Assembly: GCA_947495425.1 (NCBI GenBank)
Contig: CANLYR010000031.1
Location: forward strand, 1 to 52,348
Reading direction: 5' to 3'
Length of the DNA: 52,348 nt
From: an uncultured Aquimarina sp.
Lineage (GTDB): Bacteria; Bacteroidota; Bacteroidia; Flavobacteriales; Flavobacteriaceae
The notes under the pieces are model-generated. The model was not told the origin of the DNA, searched no databases, and saw nothing but the letters and a program-made list of their open reading frames with translations. Each line of letters begins with the position of its first letter. Position 1 is the stretch's first letter. Positions 35,634 through 45,836 of the stretch are shown here, one piece after another. Position numbers and translations under genes: made by a program.

Positions 35634-35733
35634 TTTTTATCGAAAATTGTAGAATATCTACACCTATTTTTTCAATTAAATGTCTAATTTTTTGTTAAAT
35701 TAGTCCCAAACTAATCATCTAAATTTTATATAC

Positions 35734-36153
35734 ATGGGATTTTTTAAAGATTTTAAATCCTTCTTACTGAAGGGGGATATTATTGCTTTGGCTACTGCTG
35801 TAGTGATTGGAGGAGCATTTAATAAAATTGTAGGTTCTGTCGTTGCAGATATCATCATGCCGATTGTTGGTATTATTACCGGAGGAACAGATTTTACTCA
35901 AAAATTTATTTCATTAGACGGAAGCTCTTATGATACTCTTGCAGCGGCTCAAGAAGCTGGTGCAGCTGTGATGACATATGGAAATTTAATCCAGGCAATT
36001 ATTAACTTTATTATTGTTGGTCTTTTTATCTTTATCGTCTTAAAAGCTTACGAAAAATCAAAGAAAAAAGAAGAAGAAGCTCCTGCAGCTCCTGCCGGAC
36101 CAACACAAGAGGAGCTATTAGCCGAAATTAGAGATTTGCTTAAAAAGCAATAA
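35734..36153 (+). CDS. mscL: Large-conductance mechanosensitive channel
   Basis: A homopentameric inner-membrane channel that opens under extreme membrane tension to release solutes in osmotic downshock. The 139 residues contain the amphipathic N-terminal helix ([15 protein letters not shown]), TM1 with the pore-lining [20 protein letters not shown], a periplasmic loop, TM2 ([16 protein letters not shown]) and a charged cytoplasmic bundle ending in [12 protein letters not shown]. The periplasmic loop is a little longer than in E. coli. A terminator follows. Confidence 0.96.
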   Translation: MGFFKDFKSFLLKGDIIALATAVVIGGAFNKIVGSVVADIIMPIVGIITGGTDFTQKFISLDGSSYDTLAAAQEAGAAVMTYGNLIQAIINFIIVGLFIFIVLKAYEKSKKKEEEAPAAPAGPTQEELLAEIRDLLKKQ

Positions 36154-36207
36154 ACTCTTGCCAGAATGAATTATCTATAGCTACCGCTATACTACATATA
36201 CTAACTA

Positions 36208-36238
36208 AACCGTCCTAAAATTAGGACGGTTCTTTTTT
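36208..36238 (+). terminator. Intrinsic terminator after mscL
   Basis: AACCGTCCTAA (36208-36218) with TTAGGACGGTT (36221-36231), effectively a CCGTCCT/AGGACGG stem with a 6-base loop, followed by TTCTTTTTT. Confidence 0.9.
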
Positions 36239-36426
36239 ACAAAAAGTTATATATTTAACAAATCATGTAAATTTCTATATTTTTAGTAAAAACACTTGTC
36301 TTTTTAGAAATATTCCTCACTTTTGCTGCAATTTTGAAGAGTTTATACGATTTTTGTATAAGCATTATCAATTGAATCACGACAATGATATTTCTGCTAT
36401 GGCGGAAATAGTAAAGTAAAATTTTT

Positions 36427-37419
36427 ATGAAAGTAGCTGTTGTAGGTGCTACCGGGTTGGTAGGAACCGTAATGTTAAAAGTATTAGAAGAAAGAAATTT
36501 TCCGGTAACAGAATTAATTCCTGTGGCATCAGAGCGATCTATAGGTAAAAAAATTTCTTATAAGGGTAAAGATTTTTCTGTAGTAGGTCTTGCTACTGCT
36601 ATAGGTATGAAACCTGATGTTGCTCTGTTTTCTGCCGGTGGAGATACCTCATTAGAATGGGCGCCAAAATTTGCCGAAGCTGGCATTACTGTGATTGATA
36701 ATTCATCTGCCTGGAGAATGGATCCTACTAAAAAATTGGTTGTTCCTGAGATTAATGCCAAAGCACTTACAGAAGAAGATAAAATTATTGCGAATCCAAA
36801 TTGCTCAACCATACAATTAGTAATGGCTTTAGGACCATTGCATGACAATTATAAAATCAAACGTGCTGTAATTTCTACATACCAATCTATAACCGGTACA
36901 GGAGTAAAGGCTGTACAGCAGCTAGAAAATGAATATGCAGGAGAAAAAGGTGAAATGGCATATCCTTACCCAATACATCGCAATGCCATACCACACTGCG
37001 ACGTATTTCAAGAAAATGGATATACCAAAGAAGAAATGAAATTAGTCAACGAAACACAAAAGATTTTGGATGACCGTACTATTGCTGTTACTGCAACTGC
37101 AATTCGTATTCCAGTAGTTGGAGGGCATAGCGAAAGTGTAAATCTGGAGTTTGAAAACGATTTTGTAGAAAATGATATCCGAAATATTTTACACGAAACT
37201 CCTGGAGTAACAGTACAAGATAATCCTGATACAAATACATACCCAATGCCTATATATGCCGAAGGTAAAAATGATGTGTTTGTAGGACGAATCAGAAGAG
37301 ATCACTCTAGAGAAAACGCATTAAATATGTGGATCGTTGCTGATAACCTTCGTAAAGGTGCAGCAACAAATGCAGTACAAATTGGCGAATATCTAGTTGA
37401 AAATAATTTAATAGGCTAA
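36427..37419 (+). CDS. asd: Aspartate-semialdehyde dehydrogenase
   Basis: Reduces beta-aspartyl phosphate to aspartate semialdehyde with NADPH, the branch point to lysine, diaminopimelate, threonine and methionine. The 330 residues have the NADP motif VGATGLVGTVM at the start, the nucleophile Cys126 in NPNCSTIQ, the YQSITGTG loop and the catalytic His in RIPVVGGHSESV. The length matches the Gram-positive-like Asd class used by Bacteroidetes. It is monocistronic, with a strong terminator 22 bases after the stop. Confidence 0.96.
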   Translation: MKVAVVGATGLVGTVMLKVLEERNFPVTELIPVASERSIGKKISYKGKDFSVVGLATAIGMKPDVALFSAGGDTSLEWAPKFAEAGITVIDNSSAWRMDPTKKLVVPEINAKALTEEDKIIANPNCSTIQLVMALGPLHDNYKIKRAVISTYQSITGTGVKAVQQLENEYAGEKGEMAYPYPIHRNAIPHCDVFQENGYTKEEMKLVNETQKILDDRTIAVTATAIRIPVVGGHSESVNLEFENDFVENDIRNILHETPGVTVQDNPDTNTYPMPIYAEGKNDVFVGRIRRDHSRENALNMWIVADNLRKGAATNAVQIGEYLVENNLIG

Positions 37420-37440
37420 ATAACCAACCAAAAATTGGTT

Positions 37441-37478
37441 AACCCTTGTTATTGTCTTAATAGCAAGGGTTTCTTTTT
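37441..37478 (+). terminator. Intrinsic terminator after asd
   Basis: AACCCTTG t TATT pairs with AATA g CAAGGGTT (37441-37471), 5-base loop, then TTCTTTTTT. Confidence 0.85.
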
Positions 37479-37498
37479 TCAAATTCTTTATAACACAA

Positions 37499-40045
37499 CT
37501 ACTCTTTCACTTGGGGCACATTAATATGATTTCCCAAAAACAACGCGTTCAAAAACAACCGATTTGTACCATACCAGGAACCTCTAAAATTAGGATTATC
37601 AGCAAACAATATTACACGCCCTTCTCCTAATGTACTTACAACCAACGATGCCGAAGGTTTTAAGTAATTCTCATAATTATCAGTAGAAATATAACCATCA
37701 ATATGAGCGCTTTCTGTGTATTTTGCAACGGTAGCATAAGGGTTTTTACTAGGCGCTATAAATACTTCGTTGTTTTTATAAACAGGCAAGGATGAATCTC
37801 GATATCCAAAACCTAACGGATGTGTAACATCAAGATTTACTTCGAAAATTGCGCCTCCCAGACGTTCCCGGCCTATATTTTCACCAGCATCTACAAAGGG
37901 TAGTCGCTTTACTGTTGTATTCTTGGTCGTATCTTTTTCTTTTTTGGTTAGCTCTTCTTTTACTATGTTCTTATCAATTACCCATTTAGAAGCACCTGCA
38001 ATAGTAACCAAAGTATTTCCTTGAGCGGTCCAATCTTTTATTTTTTTCTGGGCAAGTGAATCTAATCGGCTATAGTTACCAGAGACCATAACCAATGTAT
38101 TATACTCTTTTAGCGGTACGGTATTAAAATCGCTCATCTGTAATTTAGTTATAGGCATATGCACTCGTGTATCCAACAAATGCCAAACTTCTCCTGCTTC
38201 ATAAGACCGAACGCCTTCTCCAACCAACAATACTACTTTTGGCGTCTCTAGCTTTTGAAAATTACGGCTTCCTAAATCAATTCCAGATACACTAAACCCT
38301 GTATTGGCAGAATACATCGGCACATCAAACTTCTCCTGGGCTTCTTTTACAATAGCATACACCTCATCGCTAGTTTTCTTCTGTTTACTTACAGGCACCA
38401 TCACACTACCATAATTAAAATTGATTTTACTCCCAGAGATCATACTACTAAAAGGTTTAAATGCAGAAGCAACTTTTAATCCTTTGGATTGCATAAAATA
38501 CAATGCTGCCGGAGCATTATAATCATCCCAGTCCAGAATATATGCATAATCAGATTTTGATATTTTAGAAACCTTTACCAATTCATCTACAGTAGTAATT
38601 TCTTCTCCTAGAGCAGCAGACTTTAGGGCTTTATATTTCATATTATAAAAATTAGCCACACTCCATGCTGAAGCATCATAAAAGACACTATCTCTATACT
38701 TAGTGTAGGTTTCAAAAACTGTTTGTACCATACGCTGTTGGGGTTGCTTTACCGGGACTACAAATCGATCCCCTTTTTTATAGACTTTTATTTTATGAAG
38801 CAATAATTTATCTATAAAAGCTTTATTTCGATTATGATCGTACGCATCACCAAATTCATAAGCTTCAATCCCTTTTTTTAAGGTATTACCTACTGCAGAT
38901 TTAAAAAAATCTTGTTGATATTTGCGAAGTTTACCTTTATTTTCAACAGCAGCTTTTACAGTAGCAATACTAGATTCATATTGATTTCGGATAGTAAACG
39001 GAAACGATATGGTTCCATAATCAGTATCCTGCAAGTGACCTCGCGAACTCGCTTGCTCAAACAATAGTGCTAATGCTCCTTGTAAATCGGGATACGACGA
39101 ACCATACCCAGGATATGTACCATCAAAAGCTTCTTTGGTAAAATAAAATGAACCTATATTATCTAATGCCTTAGAAAAATAAGGAGCAAATAAGTTATTT
39201 AGGTCTTCATAATTCTCTTTGGGCATAATAGGATCTTGAGAGCCAAGAGGTTTCATGGGTTCAAAAAAATAGGTGCTATTGGTGCCCATTTCATGAAAAT
39301 CGGTTACTACATTGGGATACCACTCATGATACCATATTAGTTTTCCGCGACTTTCTGGATGAATGGCAAGCAACCAATCCCGATTAAGATCAAACCAATA
39401 ATGATTCGTTCGGCCACGAGGCCACATCTCGTTATGTTCTGCATCATAAGCATCACTTACCAAAGGATTTCCTTTAAACTGATTTGCCCATTGTGTATGT
39501 CTGTCACGCCCATCAGGATTAATAGTGGGATCAATAAATAGCACGGTATTTTCTAAATAGTTTTTTACTTCTGCACTCTTAGAAGCAACTAAGGTATAGG
39601 CTATAAGCATTGCAGCTTCAGAACTAGATGGTTCGTTACCGTGCACATTATACCCCAATTGAATAAAAATAGGTACATCACTATAATTCGTGGGTGTTTT
39701 ATTTGCATCTGTAAATGCCAGATGCTGTTGCTTGATTGTAGTAAGATTTTTAAGGTTTTCTGGGGTAGAAACGGTGAGCATCACTAATTTTCTATTTTCA
39801 TGAGTTTTACCATAACTAGCAATTGTTGCTCTGTCTGAAACCTCAGCAAGTTTTGTGAGATACGCTACAATTTGATCATGACGCGTATGTTGTTGTCCTA
39901 TTGGATATCCAAGAAATACTTCAGGTGAAGGGATTTCTGTATTGAAAGGAGCTTTGTCTTCAAAAAAATAATCTTGTGCATTAGCTGAAAAAAAGAAAAA
40001 TGTACACGCAAAAAAAGCGAGTTGTAAGTAATTTGTTGGCTTCAT
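37499..40045 (-). CDS. Secreted M14 zinc carboxypeptidase
   Basis: An 848-residue exported metallopeptidase. Signal peptide to about residue 23 (SANAQ). The M14 domain (about 45-390) contains the zinc motif NVHGNEP (His135, Glu138), the INPDGRDRH segment, a TDFHEMG third ligand region and a DLQGALALLFEQASSRG substrate segment. The remaining 450 residues include a class I glutamine-amidotransferase-like region (VVLLVGEGVRSYEAGEVWHL, LVMVSGNYSRLDSLAQKKI), likely structural. It trims C-terminal residues of peptides outside the cytoplasm. Close homologues are common in flavobacteria. It is convergent with asd. Confidence 0.9.
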   Translation of the reverse strand: MKPTNYLQLAFFACTFFFFSANAQDYFFEDKAPFNTEIPSPEVFLGYPIGQQHTRHDQIVAYLTKLAEVSDRATIASYGKTHENRKLVMLTVSTPENLKNLTTIKQQHLAFTDANKTPTNYSDVPIFIQLGYNVHGNEPSSSEAAMLIAYTLVASKSAEVKNYLENTVLFIDPTINPDGRDRHTQWANQFKGNPLVSDAYDAEHNEMWPRGRTNHYWFDLNRDWLLAIHPESRGKLIWYHEWYPNVVTDFHEMGTNSTYFFEPMKPLGSQDPIMPKENYEDLNNLFAPYFSKALDNIGSFYFTKEAFDGTYPGYGSSYPDLQGALALLFEQASSRGHLQDTDYGTISFPFTIRNQYESSIATVKAAVENKGKLRKYQQDFFKSAVGNTLKKGIEAYEFGDAYDHNRNKAFIDKLLLHKIKVYKKGDRFVVPVKQPQQRMVQTVFETYTKYRDSVFYDASAWSVANFYNMKYKALKSAALGEEITTVDELVKVSKISKSDYAYILDWDDYNAPAALYFMQSKGLKVASAFKPFSSMISGSKINFNYGSVMVPVSKQKKTSDEVYAIVKEAQEKFDVPMYSANTGFSVSGIDLGSRNFQKLETPKVVLLVGEGVRSYEAGEVWHLLDTRVHMPITKLQMSDFNTVPLKEYNTLVMVSGNYSRLDSLAQKKIKDWTAQGNTLVTIAGASKWVIDKNIVKEELTKKEKDTTKNTTVKRLPFVDAGENIGRERLGGAIFEVNLDVTHPLGFGYRDSSLPVYKNNEVFIAPSKNPYATVAKYTESAHIDGYISTDNYENYLKPSASLVVSTLGEGRVILFADNPNFRGSWYGTNRLFLNALFLGNHINVPQVKE

Positions 40046-40214
40046 TAGTTTTAAATTAAAAGATTATGATGATAAAGTGCTACGAGAAATAAATTTTTAC
40101 AACACACTAACATGTATGAAAGATATTTTTTTAACTCTGGTTTTCCTCAACCTTTGTAAGCTTTTTAACATTTTTTCTTATAAAACCTCAATTTAATTAC
40201 AAAAAACATTCTAA

Positions 40215-40583
40215 ATGAACAAGTTAATTTTAGCGTTACGAATACTATTAGGAGTACTATTAGTTGTTTTTGGTAGTAATAAATTCATTGGGTATTTACC
40301 TGACTTTGAATTTGAAAATCCAGATGCTGGAGTATTATTTGGTGCTTTTGCAGGCAGTTACATACTAAAAACTGTAGGAATCATAGAAGTACTGGTCGAA
40401 TTTCTACTACTTACCAACAAGGCGATTCCTTTTGCTTTAGTACTTCTAGCACCAATATCAGTAAATATAATTCTATTTCATGCGACACTAGACTCTGCGA
40501 ATATAGGACCTGGTGTTCTTGTGTTTCTTATACATTCTTTCTTAATATTCAAATTTTGGGACAACTACAAAATACTTTTCTAA
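40215..40583 (+). CDS. DoxX-family membrane protein
   Basis: A 122-residue protein with four membrane segments; the first carries RILLGVLLVVFGSNKFIGYLP, the DoxX opening, and the third VLLAPISVNIILFHATL, also family-typical. It is unrelated in close sequence to the DoxX-like gene at 32648. DoxX proteins are thought to assist redox or membrane-thiol processes; the role here is not known. It is followed by the 93-base three-helix element, which contains its terminator. Confidence 0.85.
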   Translation: MNKLILALRILLGVLLVVFGSNKFIGYLPDFEFENPDAGVLFGAFAGSYILKTVGIIEVLVEFLLLTNKAIPFALVLLAPISVNIILFHATLDSANIGPGVLVFLIHSFLIFKFWDNYKILF

Positions 40584-40616
40584 GTCCAAAATTTTTCGTT
40601 TCTTACAGAAAATTCT

Positions 40617-40715
40617 GACTGCTCATACATATTAATCCTACATGTTACTAGACCCCAAAGTAACATAAAAGAAATCCCATTTTCTTTATAGATTAAATGT
40701 TGAGCAGTCTTTTTT
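40617..40715 (+). ncRNA. Three-helix RNA element with terminator T-run
   Basis: Closing helix P1 pairs GACTGCTCA (40617-40625), ACAT (40627-40630) and TTAATC (40632-40637) with GATTAA (40691-40696), ATGT (40697-40700) and TGAGCAGTC (40701-40709): 19 pairs with two single-base bulges. Inside are P2 ATGTTACT/AGTAACAT (40642-40649, 40659-40666; loop agaccccaa) and P3 AAAGAAA/TTTCTTT (40668-40674, 40681-40687; loop tcccat). A T-run follows at 40710. It may be an elaborate 3' terminator of the DoxX gene, a riboswitch-like leader of the peptidase, or a small palindromic element. Folding was done by eye. Confidence 0.5.
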
Positions 40716-40750
40716 ATATTTTATTTAGCATTTAGAGGGGCTTCTTTTGA

Positions 40751-40758
40751 TAGATTTG
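40751..40758 (+). promoter_or_regulatory. -7 element of the peptidase gene
   Basis: TAGATTTG is a perfect TAnnTTTG. It predicts a transcript start near 40765 and a leader of about 15 bases to ATG 40780. The -33 box at standard spacing is poor. Because the three-helix element lies upstream of this start, a riboswitch role for it is less likely unless a second promoter exists. Confidence 0.5.
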
Positions 40759-40779
40759 TATATTCTAATTAAGCATGTC

Positions 40780-42948
40780 ATGAAAAAAGTACTCATTGTA
40801 TTAACTATTATCACTTTGGTAATAGGCTGCAAAAATGAAACAAAAGAAAAAATCAATAAAAATACTATTGCATTGAATTATCCTGAAACTAAAAAAGGAG
40901 ACACCATAGATACTTATTTTGGCACTCAAGTTAAGGATCCATATCGCTGGCTGGAAGATGACCGAAGTGAAGAAACAGAAAACTGGGTTACCTCACAAAA
41001 CAAAACTACATTTGGTTATCTGGAGGAAATCCCTTTTAGATCAGCTTTAAAGAAACGCTTATCAGACCTATGGAATTATGAAAAAATTAGTGCTCCATTC
41101 AAAGAAGGTGAGTACACATATTTCTATAAAAATAACGGGCTTCAAAATCAATATGTAATCTATCGTTTCAAAAATGAAGGAGATGAACCCGAGGTGTTTT
41201 TAGACCCTAATACATTTAGTAAAGACGGAACAACTTCTCTTGGTACTGTGAGTTTTTCTAAAAACGGAAAACTCGTTGCCTATTCTATTTCTGAAGGAGG
41301 TAGTGACTGGCGCAAGGTGATTGTAAAAAATACCGAAACCAAAGAAATTCTTGAAGATACCATTGTAGATGTCAAATTTTCTGGAGTTTCCTGGAAAAAA
41401 AATGAAGGGTTCTACTATTCGAGCTATGACAAACCAAAAGGTAGTGAGCTTTCTGCCAAAACAGATCAACATAAAGTATATTATCATAAACTTGGTACTC
41501 CCCAAAAAGAAGACGTATTGATTTTTGGAGGTACTCCCGAAGAAAAACATCGCTATGTATTTGGAAATGTTACAGAAGACGATCGTTACCTCACTATTAG
41601 TGCAAGCATCGCTACATCTGGAAATAAGCTGTTTATTAAGGACTTAACAAAACCTAATAGTAAATTAATAGCAATTGTAGATCACACAGAAAGCGATAAT
41701 TATGTAATAGAAAATGTAGGTTCTACTTTATTTATAGTAACTAACCTTAATGCTCCTAATCAAAAAATCATAACTGTTGATGCTTCAAACCCTACTCCCG
41801 ACAACTGGAAAGATTTTATTCCTGAAACAGAAAATGTACTAAGTCCAGGAACAGGAGGAGGATATTTCTTTGCAGAATATATGGTAGATGCTGTATCCAA
41901 AGTATTACAATATGATTATGATGGAAAACTAGTGCGCGAAGTATCATTACCTGGAGTAGGAAGTGCAAATGGATTTGGAACCAAAAAAGAAGAAAAAGAG
42001 CTGTACTATTCTTTTACCAATTACAAAACACCAAGCAGTATTTATAAATACAATATTGCCGAAGGAACTTCTGAAGTATACCGCAAACCAAAAATAGATT
42101 TCAACCCCGAAAATTATGAAAGTAAGCAGGTGTTTTTCACCTCAAAAGACGGAACAAAGGTACCTATGATCATTACTCATAAAAAAGGTGTTGAATTAGA
42201 TGGTAAAAACCCAACCATACTATATGGTTATGGCGGATTTAATGTAAGCCTAACGCCTTCTTTTAGTATTGCTAATGCCGTTTGGATGGAACAAGGCGGT
42301 ATTTATGCTGTACCAAACTTACGAGGTGGTGGAGAGTATGGAAAAGAATGGCATGATGCCGGTACCAAAATGCAAAAACAAAATGTATTTGATGATTTTA
42401 TTGCCGCCGCAGAATATTTGATAGATACTAAATATACGTCTAACGATTATCTTGCAATTCGTGGCGGATCAAACGGAGGCTTACTTATCGGAGCTACTAT
42501 GACCCAAAGACCTGATCTTATGAAGGTAGCATTACCCGCGGTTGGCGTTTTGGATATGCTACGCTATCATACTTTTACTGCCGGAGCAGGATGGGCATAT
42601 GATTATGGTACCTCAGAAGAAAACAAAGAAATGTTTGAATACTTAAAAGGATATTCTCCAGTTCATAATGTAAAAGAAGGCACACAATATCCAGCAACTC
42701 TGGTAACTACAGGAGATCACGATGATAGAGTTGTACCTGCACACTCATTCAAGTTTGCTGCCGAGCTTCAAGCCAAACAATCAGGGGATAACCCAACATT
42801 AATTCGAATTGAAACCAAAGCCGGTCACGGTGCAGGAACACCTGTAAGCAAAACCATAGAACAATATGCTGATATTTTTGGGTTTACCTTATTTAATATG
42901 GGGTATGAAGTTTTACCAGAAAAAGTTGCTTCTGATATAAAAGGATAG
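40780..42948 (+). CDS. Prolyl oligopeptidase lipoprotein, S9A
   Basis: A 722-residue peptidase cleaving after proline in short peptides. The lipoprotein signal ends in VIGC (Cys17), so it is anchored in the envelope, unlike cytosolic homologues. Residues about 35-430 are the beta-propeller gate; the rest is the alpha/beta hydrolase domain with Ser564 (GGSNGG), the acid loop DHDDRVVP (about 646-653) and His683 (AGHGAG), matching the spacing of the mammalian enzyme. I use ATG 40780, as the longer frame begins with TTG in the -7 element. Confidence 0.93.
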   Translation: MKKVLIVLTIITLVIGCKNETKEKINKNTIALNYPETKKGDTIDTYFGTQVKDPYRWLEDDRSEETENWVTSQNKTTFGYLEEIPFRSALKKRLSDLWNYEKISAPFKEGEYTYFYKNNGLQNQYVIYRFKNEGDEPEVFLDPNTFSKDGTTSLGTVSFSKNGKLVAYSISEGGSDWRKVIVKNTETKEILEDTIVDVKFSGVSWKKNEGFYYSSYDKPKGSELSAKTDQHKVYYHKLGTPQKEDVLIFGGTPEEKHRYVFGNVTEDDRYLTISASIATSGNKLFIKDLTKPNSKLIAIVDHTESDNYVIENVGSTLFIVTNLNAPNQKIITVDASNPTPDNWKDFIPETENVLSPGTGGGYFFAEYMVDAVSKVLQYDYDGKLVREVSLPGVGSANGFGTKKEEKELYYSFTNYKTPSSIYKYNIAEGTSEVYRKPKIDFNPENYESKQVFFTSKDGTKVPMIITHKKGVELDGKNPTILYGYGGFNVSLTPSFSIANAVWMEQGGIYAVPNLRGGGEYGKEWHDAGTKMQKQNVFDDFIAAAEYLIDTKYTSNDYLAIRGGSNGGLLIGATMTQRPDLMKVALPAVGVLDMLRYHTFTAGAGWAYDYGTSEENKEMFEYLKGYSPVHNVKEGTQYPATLVTTGDHDDRVVPAHSFKFAAELQAKQSGDNPTLIRIETKAGHGAGTPVSKTIEQYADIFGFTLFNMGYEVLPEKVASDIKG

Positions 42949-42967
42949 TGTTTTATACAAAAGAACT

Positions 42968-43003
42968 AAAAATCCGTTTTTCTAAAGAGAAACGGATTTT
43001 TTT
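42968..43003 (+). terminator. Intrinsic terminator after the prolyl peptidase
   Basis: AAAAATCCGTTT (42968-42979) with AAACGGATTTTT (42990-43001); the T-run continues to 43003. Confidence 0.9.
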
Positions 43004-43049
43004 ATTGAAGTCCTTTAAACTTCATAAGAAAGTTCAATATATTTGAGTA

Positions 43050-44015
43050 ATGCTAAACGTAGAGAACATATCCTTCGCTTATGATAAAATTTCTGTTTTA
43101 AAAAACATAAGTTTTACTATTGAAAAAGGACAACATATCGCCTTAATTGGTGCCAGTGGTTGTGGAAAAAGCACCTTGCTAAAAATTATCTATGGTCTTT
43201 TACAAACCGCTGAAGGAACTCTGTTTTGGAATGATAAAGAATTACTAGGCCCCCTTTATAACCTTATTCCTGGCCACGAAAATATGAAATACCTATCACA
43301 AGGTTTTGAACTACAGCCCTATCATAGTGTCGCCGAAAACATTGGTCAATATTTATCAAATTTTGAACCCGAATTAAAAAAAGATCGCGTTAACGAATTA
43401 CTCGATATTGTAGAAATGATACCATTTGCCAATACCAAAGTAGAAAACCTAAGTGGCGGACAAAAACAAAGAGTAGCACTAGCAAAAGCATTAGCCAAGA
43501 GACCAGAGGTATTGCTGCTCGACGAACCTTTTGGAAATATTGATAATTTTAGAAGAAGCGCATTACGTAGAAATCTTTTTAGATATCTAAAACGTAATGC
43601 TATTACAAGCATTACCGCTACACATGATAAAACAGATATTCTTTCCTTCACAGATCAAACCATTGTTATTAAACAAGGTGAACTATTGATTAAAGAAGAT
43701 ACTACAACACTCTATCAAAATCCTCCAAACTATTATGTGGCTTCCCTTTTTGGTGAGGTAAATCAAATTAAGCGTTCATCTGTACAAGAATCTGATAGTA
43801 AAGATATGCTACTTGTCTATCCTCATGAACTAAAAGTTGACCCTACATCACCTGTGAAAGCGCGAGTAAAAAACTCATATTTCAATGGTAGCCATTATTT
43901 AATTGAAGCGATTCTCAATCATTCAATCATCTTTTTTGATCATCACACAGCACTTCATGCTCCAGAAACAGTTAGGATTCAGGTTGCCAAAGAAGCACTA
44001 TCCCGGGTATCATAA
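43050..44015 (+). CDS. Orphan ABC transporter ATPase
   Basis: A 321-residue nucleotide-binding subunit. Walker A GASGCGKST is at 34-42, a Q-loop in YLSQGFELQP, the signature LSGGQKQR at 134-141, Walker B LLLDEP at 155-160 and the switch His in ATHDK. A C-terminal extension of about 90 residues with beta strands (LLVYPHELKVDPTSPVKARV) looks like a TOBE-type domain, as in the MalK/PotA/FbpC importer class. No permease or binding-protein gene is adjacent, so its membrane partner must be elsewhere. Confidence 0.85.
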   Translation: MLNVENISFAYDKISVLKNISFTIEKGQHIALIGASGCGKSTLLKIIYGLLQTAEGTLFWNDKELLGPLYNLIPGHENMKYLSQGFELQPYHSVAENIGQYLSNFEPELKKDRVNELLDIVEMIPFANTKVENLSGGQKQRVALAKALAKRPEVLLLDEPFGNIDNFRRSALRRNLFRYLKRNAITSITATHDKTDILSFTDQTIVIKQGELLIKEDTTTLYQNPPNYYVASLFGEVNQIKRSSVQESDSKDMLLVYPHELKVDPTSPVKARVKNSYFNGSHYLIEAILNHSIIFFDHHTALHAPETVRIQVAKEALSRVS

Positions 44016-44183
44016 TCAATATTTATATTTCTTACTTAATTATTATAGACCAAAGTATGCTTTATGTATTCTCTTTTATCAATTTGTATACCTAATGTAC
44101 CCTAACTAAAATCAAAAATAGACGTTCTATAATTAAGTATTTTAATTCACAATTAAAACTCACGAATTATTAAAAACATTATT

Positions 44184-45749
44184 ATGAAACGTAAACTATC
44201 TATTTTCTTTTTTTTACTTATTTCTAGCATTACTTCGATAATTGCACAATCGAAACCTCAACCGATCCAAACTAATAGTGCTATAACCAAAGCCTCAGAT
44301 ACTGGCTGTACCGGTCAAGATACTTTTGACCAAGGCGTAAGAATTGTTCCTAATGCAAATTCTTGGAAAGACAGCTACCAGGCAAACGGTTACTGTTTCT
44401 GTAATTCTACTTTTGATCATGGTATTGGTAATTTCAAAATTACTATCAACGGACAAGGGAGAAGTGTTAGAGCTGTCTGTGATGAACTTCAAAAACACCC
44501 CGGTTTCAGAGCTATGAGAAACGGAGATCCAAGATATAATGATATACAGTGTGGTAATGGCCCAGGACATGAAGATGCTATAACGATACAAGGTAAGAGA
44601 ATTAAAGATGAAATAGTATGCCCTGGTCGTGTAGATCAAGGTAGTAAAGGATGTCAATGCAAAGGACCTAAATTCGATATGAACTGGTTATCCTCGAGAC
44701 CACGATTTGGTGGGGATGGCGGCAGTGGAAATAATAATGGGCCAAATGTAACATTTGCTACCCCATCAAATAACACGTCATATACTGCTCCAGCAACTTT
44801 TAAGGTTGTTATAAATGCATCGGATAGTGATGGGATAGGTAATGTGAAATTGTATATTAATAATTCTTTTATTCGACAGGAGAGTGTAAGTCCTTATGAG
44901 TGGAATCATAATGGGCAAGATAATCAGCTGAAGAACTTAAGCTCAGGTACATATACTTTAAAAGCAGAAGCTACCGATAAAAAAGGTAAAAAGACAACCA
45001 AAACAATAAATATCACCGTTGGTGATGTTGATACTGGTGGCGGAGACGGCAGCAGTGAAGGTGTTACTATCAAGGGACAAAGTATAAGCAAATTTATAAG
45101 TTCGGAAAACGGTAATCGATCCATGCGCGCTAATCGCACTCAGGCAGGGGTTAGTGAAAAATTTATAGTAGAATCTCCTGGTAATGGCACCGTTAGCCTC
45201 AAAGGAAATAATGGGAAATATGTAAGCTCAGAAAATGGTACTAAAAGTATGACCTGTAACCGTAATGCTGTTGGTAGTTGGGAAAAATTTACATTAGAAT
45301 CACTAGGAGGTGACCTATATGCTGTTAAAGGAAATAACGGAAAATATGTAAGTCATGAAAACGGAAGAGATATGGGAGTTTTCTGTAATAGAAATGCTAT
45401 TGGTTCTTGGGAAAAATTTATCATCAAAGGGTTGGCCAATAGAAATGCTGCTGTTTTACAAGATAAGAATGAGTTTACGAAAGAAAATATCAATGTATAC
45501 CCTAACCCTGTAATCAAAGGTGAACATATAAATATCAATATTACCACATATCAAGATGTTCTTTCTTCTGTTGAAATTCTAGATCTAAGCGGCAAAAGTA
45601 TAAGAAAGCGTAACTTAGGTATTCTTAAAGCCGGCACACGATCTATCTCTTTAAATGGTGTAAGAAATACTATTAAAATAAGTGGATTGTATCTAGTAAA
45701 AGTAGTTCTAGGAACAAAAACTATCGTTAAACAAATAATGATAGAATAA
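44184..45749 (+). CDS. Secreted modular protein with fascin-like domain and T9SS tail
   Basis: A 521-residue exported protein: signal peptide (1-21, ending IIAQ); a Cys-rich N-terminal domain (about 40-165) with eight cysteines and motifs DTFDQGVRIVPNA, GYCFC, GDPRYNDIQC and CPGRVDQGSKGCQC that I cannot place; a Gly/Asn linker; an Ig-like domain (about 190-280); a beta-trefoil of fascin-like repeats (about 298-430; GNNGKYVSSENG, GNNGKYVSHENG, each followed by CNRNAxGSWEKF), as found beside carbohydrate-active enzymes; and a type IX sorting domain (about 443-521; NINVYPNPV, ending KTIVKQIMIE). It should be exported by T9SS and attached or released at the surface. A glycan or cell-wall target is inferred. 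Confidence 0.8.
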   Translation: MKRKLSIFFFLLISSITSIIAQSKPQPIQTNSAITKASDTGCTGQDTFDQGVRIVPNANSWKDSYQANGYCFCNSTFDHGIGNFKITINGQGRSVRAVCDELQKHPGFRAMRNGDPRYNDIQCGNGPGHEDAITIQGKRIKDEIVCPGRVDQGSKGCQCKGPKFDMNWLSSRPRFGGDGGSGNNNGPNVTFATPSNNTSYTAPATFKVVINASDSDGIGNVKLYINNSFIRQESVSPYEWNHNGQDNQLKNLSSGTYTLKAEATDKKGKKTTKTINITVGDVDTGGGDGSSEGVTIKGQSISKFISSENGNRSMRANRTQAGVSEKFIVESPGNGTVSLKGNNGKYVSSENGTKSMTCNRNAVGSWEKFTLESLGGDLYAVKGNNGKYVSHENGRDMGVFCNRNAIGSWEKFIIKGLANRNAAVLQDKNEFTKENINVYPNPVIKGEHININITTYQDVLSSVEILDLSGKSIRKRNLGILKAGTRSISLNGVRNTIKISGLYLVKVVLGTKTIVKQIMIE

Positions 45750-45773
45750 TCCTAAAACAATGCTTAACCTACT

Positions 45774-45806
45774 AGCGGGTATGTAAAAAACATACCCGCT
45801 TTTTTT
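45774..45806 (+). terminator. Intrinsic terminator after the T9SS protein
   Basis: AGCGGGTATG (45774-45783) with CATACCCGCT (45791-45800), 7-base loop, then seven T. Confidence 0.93.
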
Positions 45807-45836
45807 GTTTTTATGATATTCTAGTGAAAATATAGT

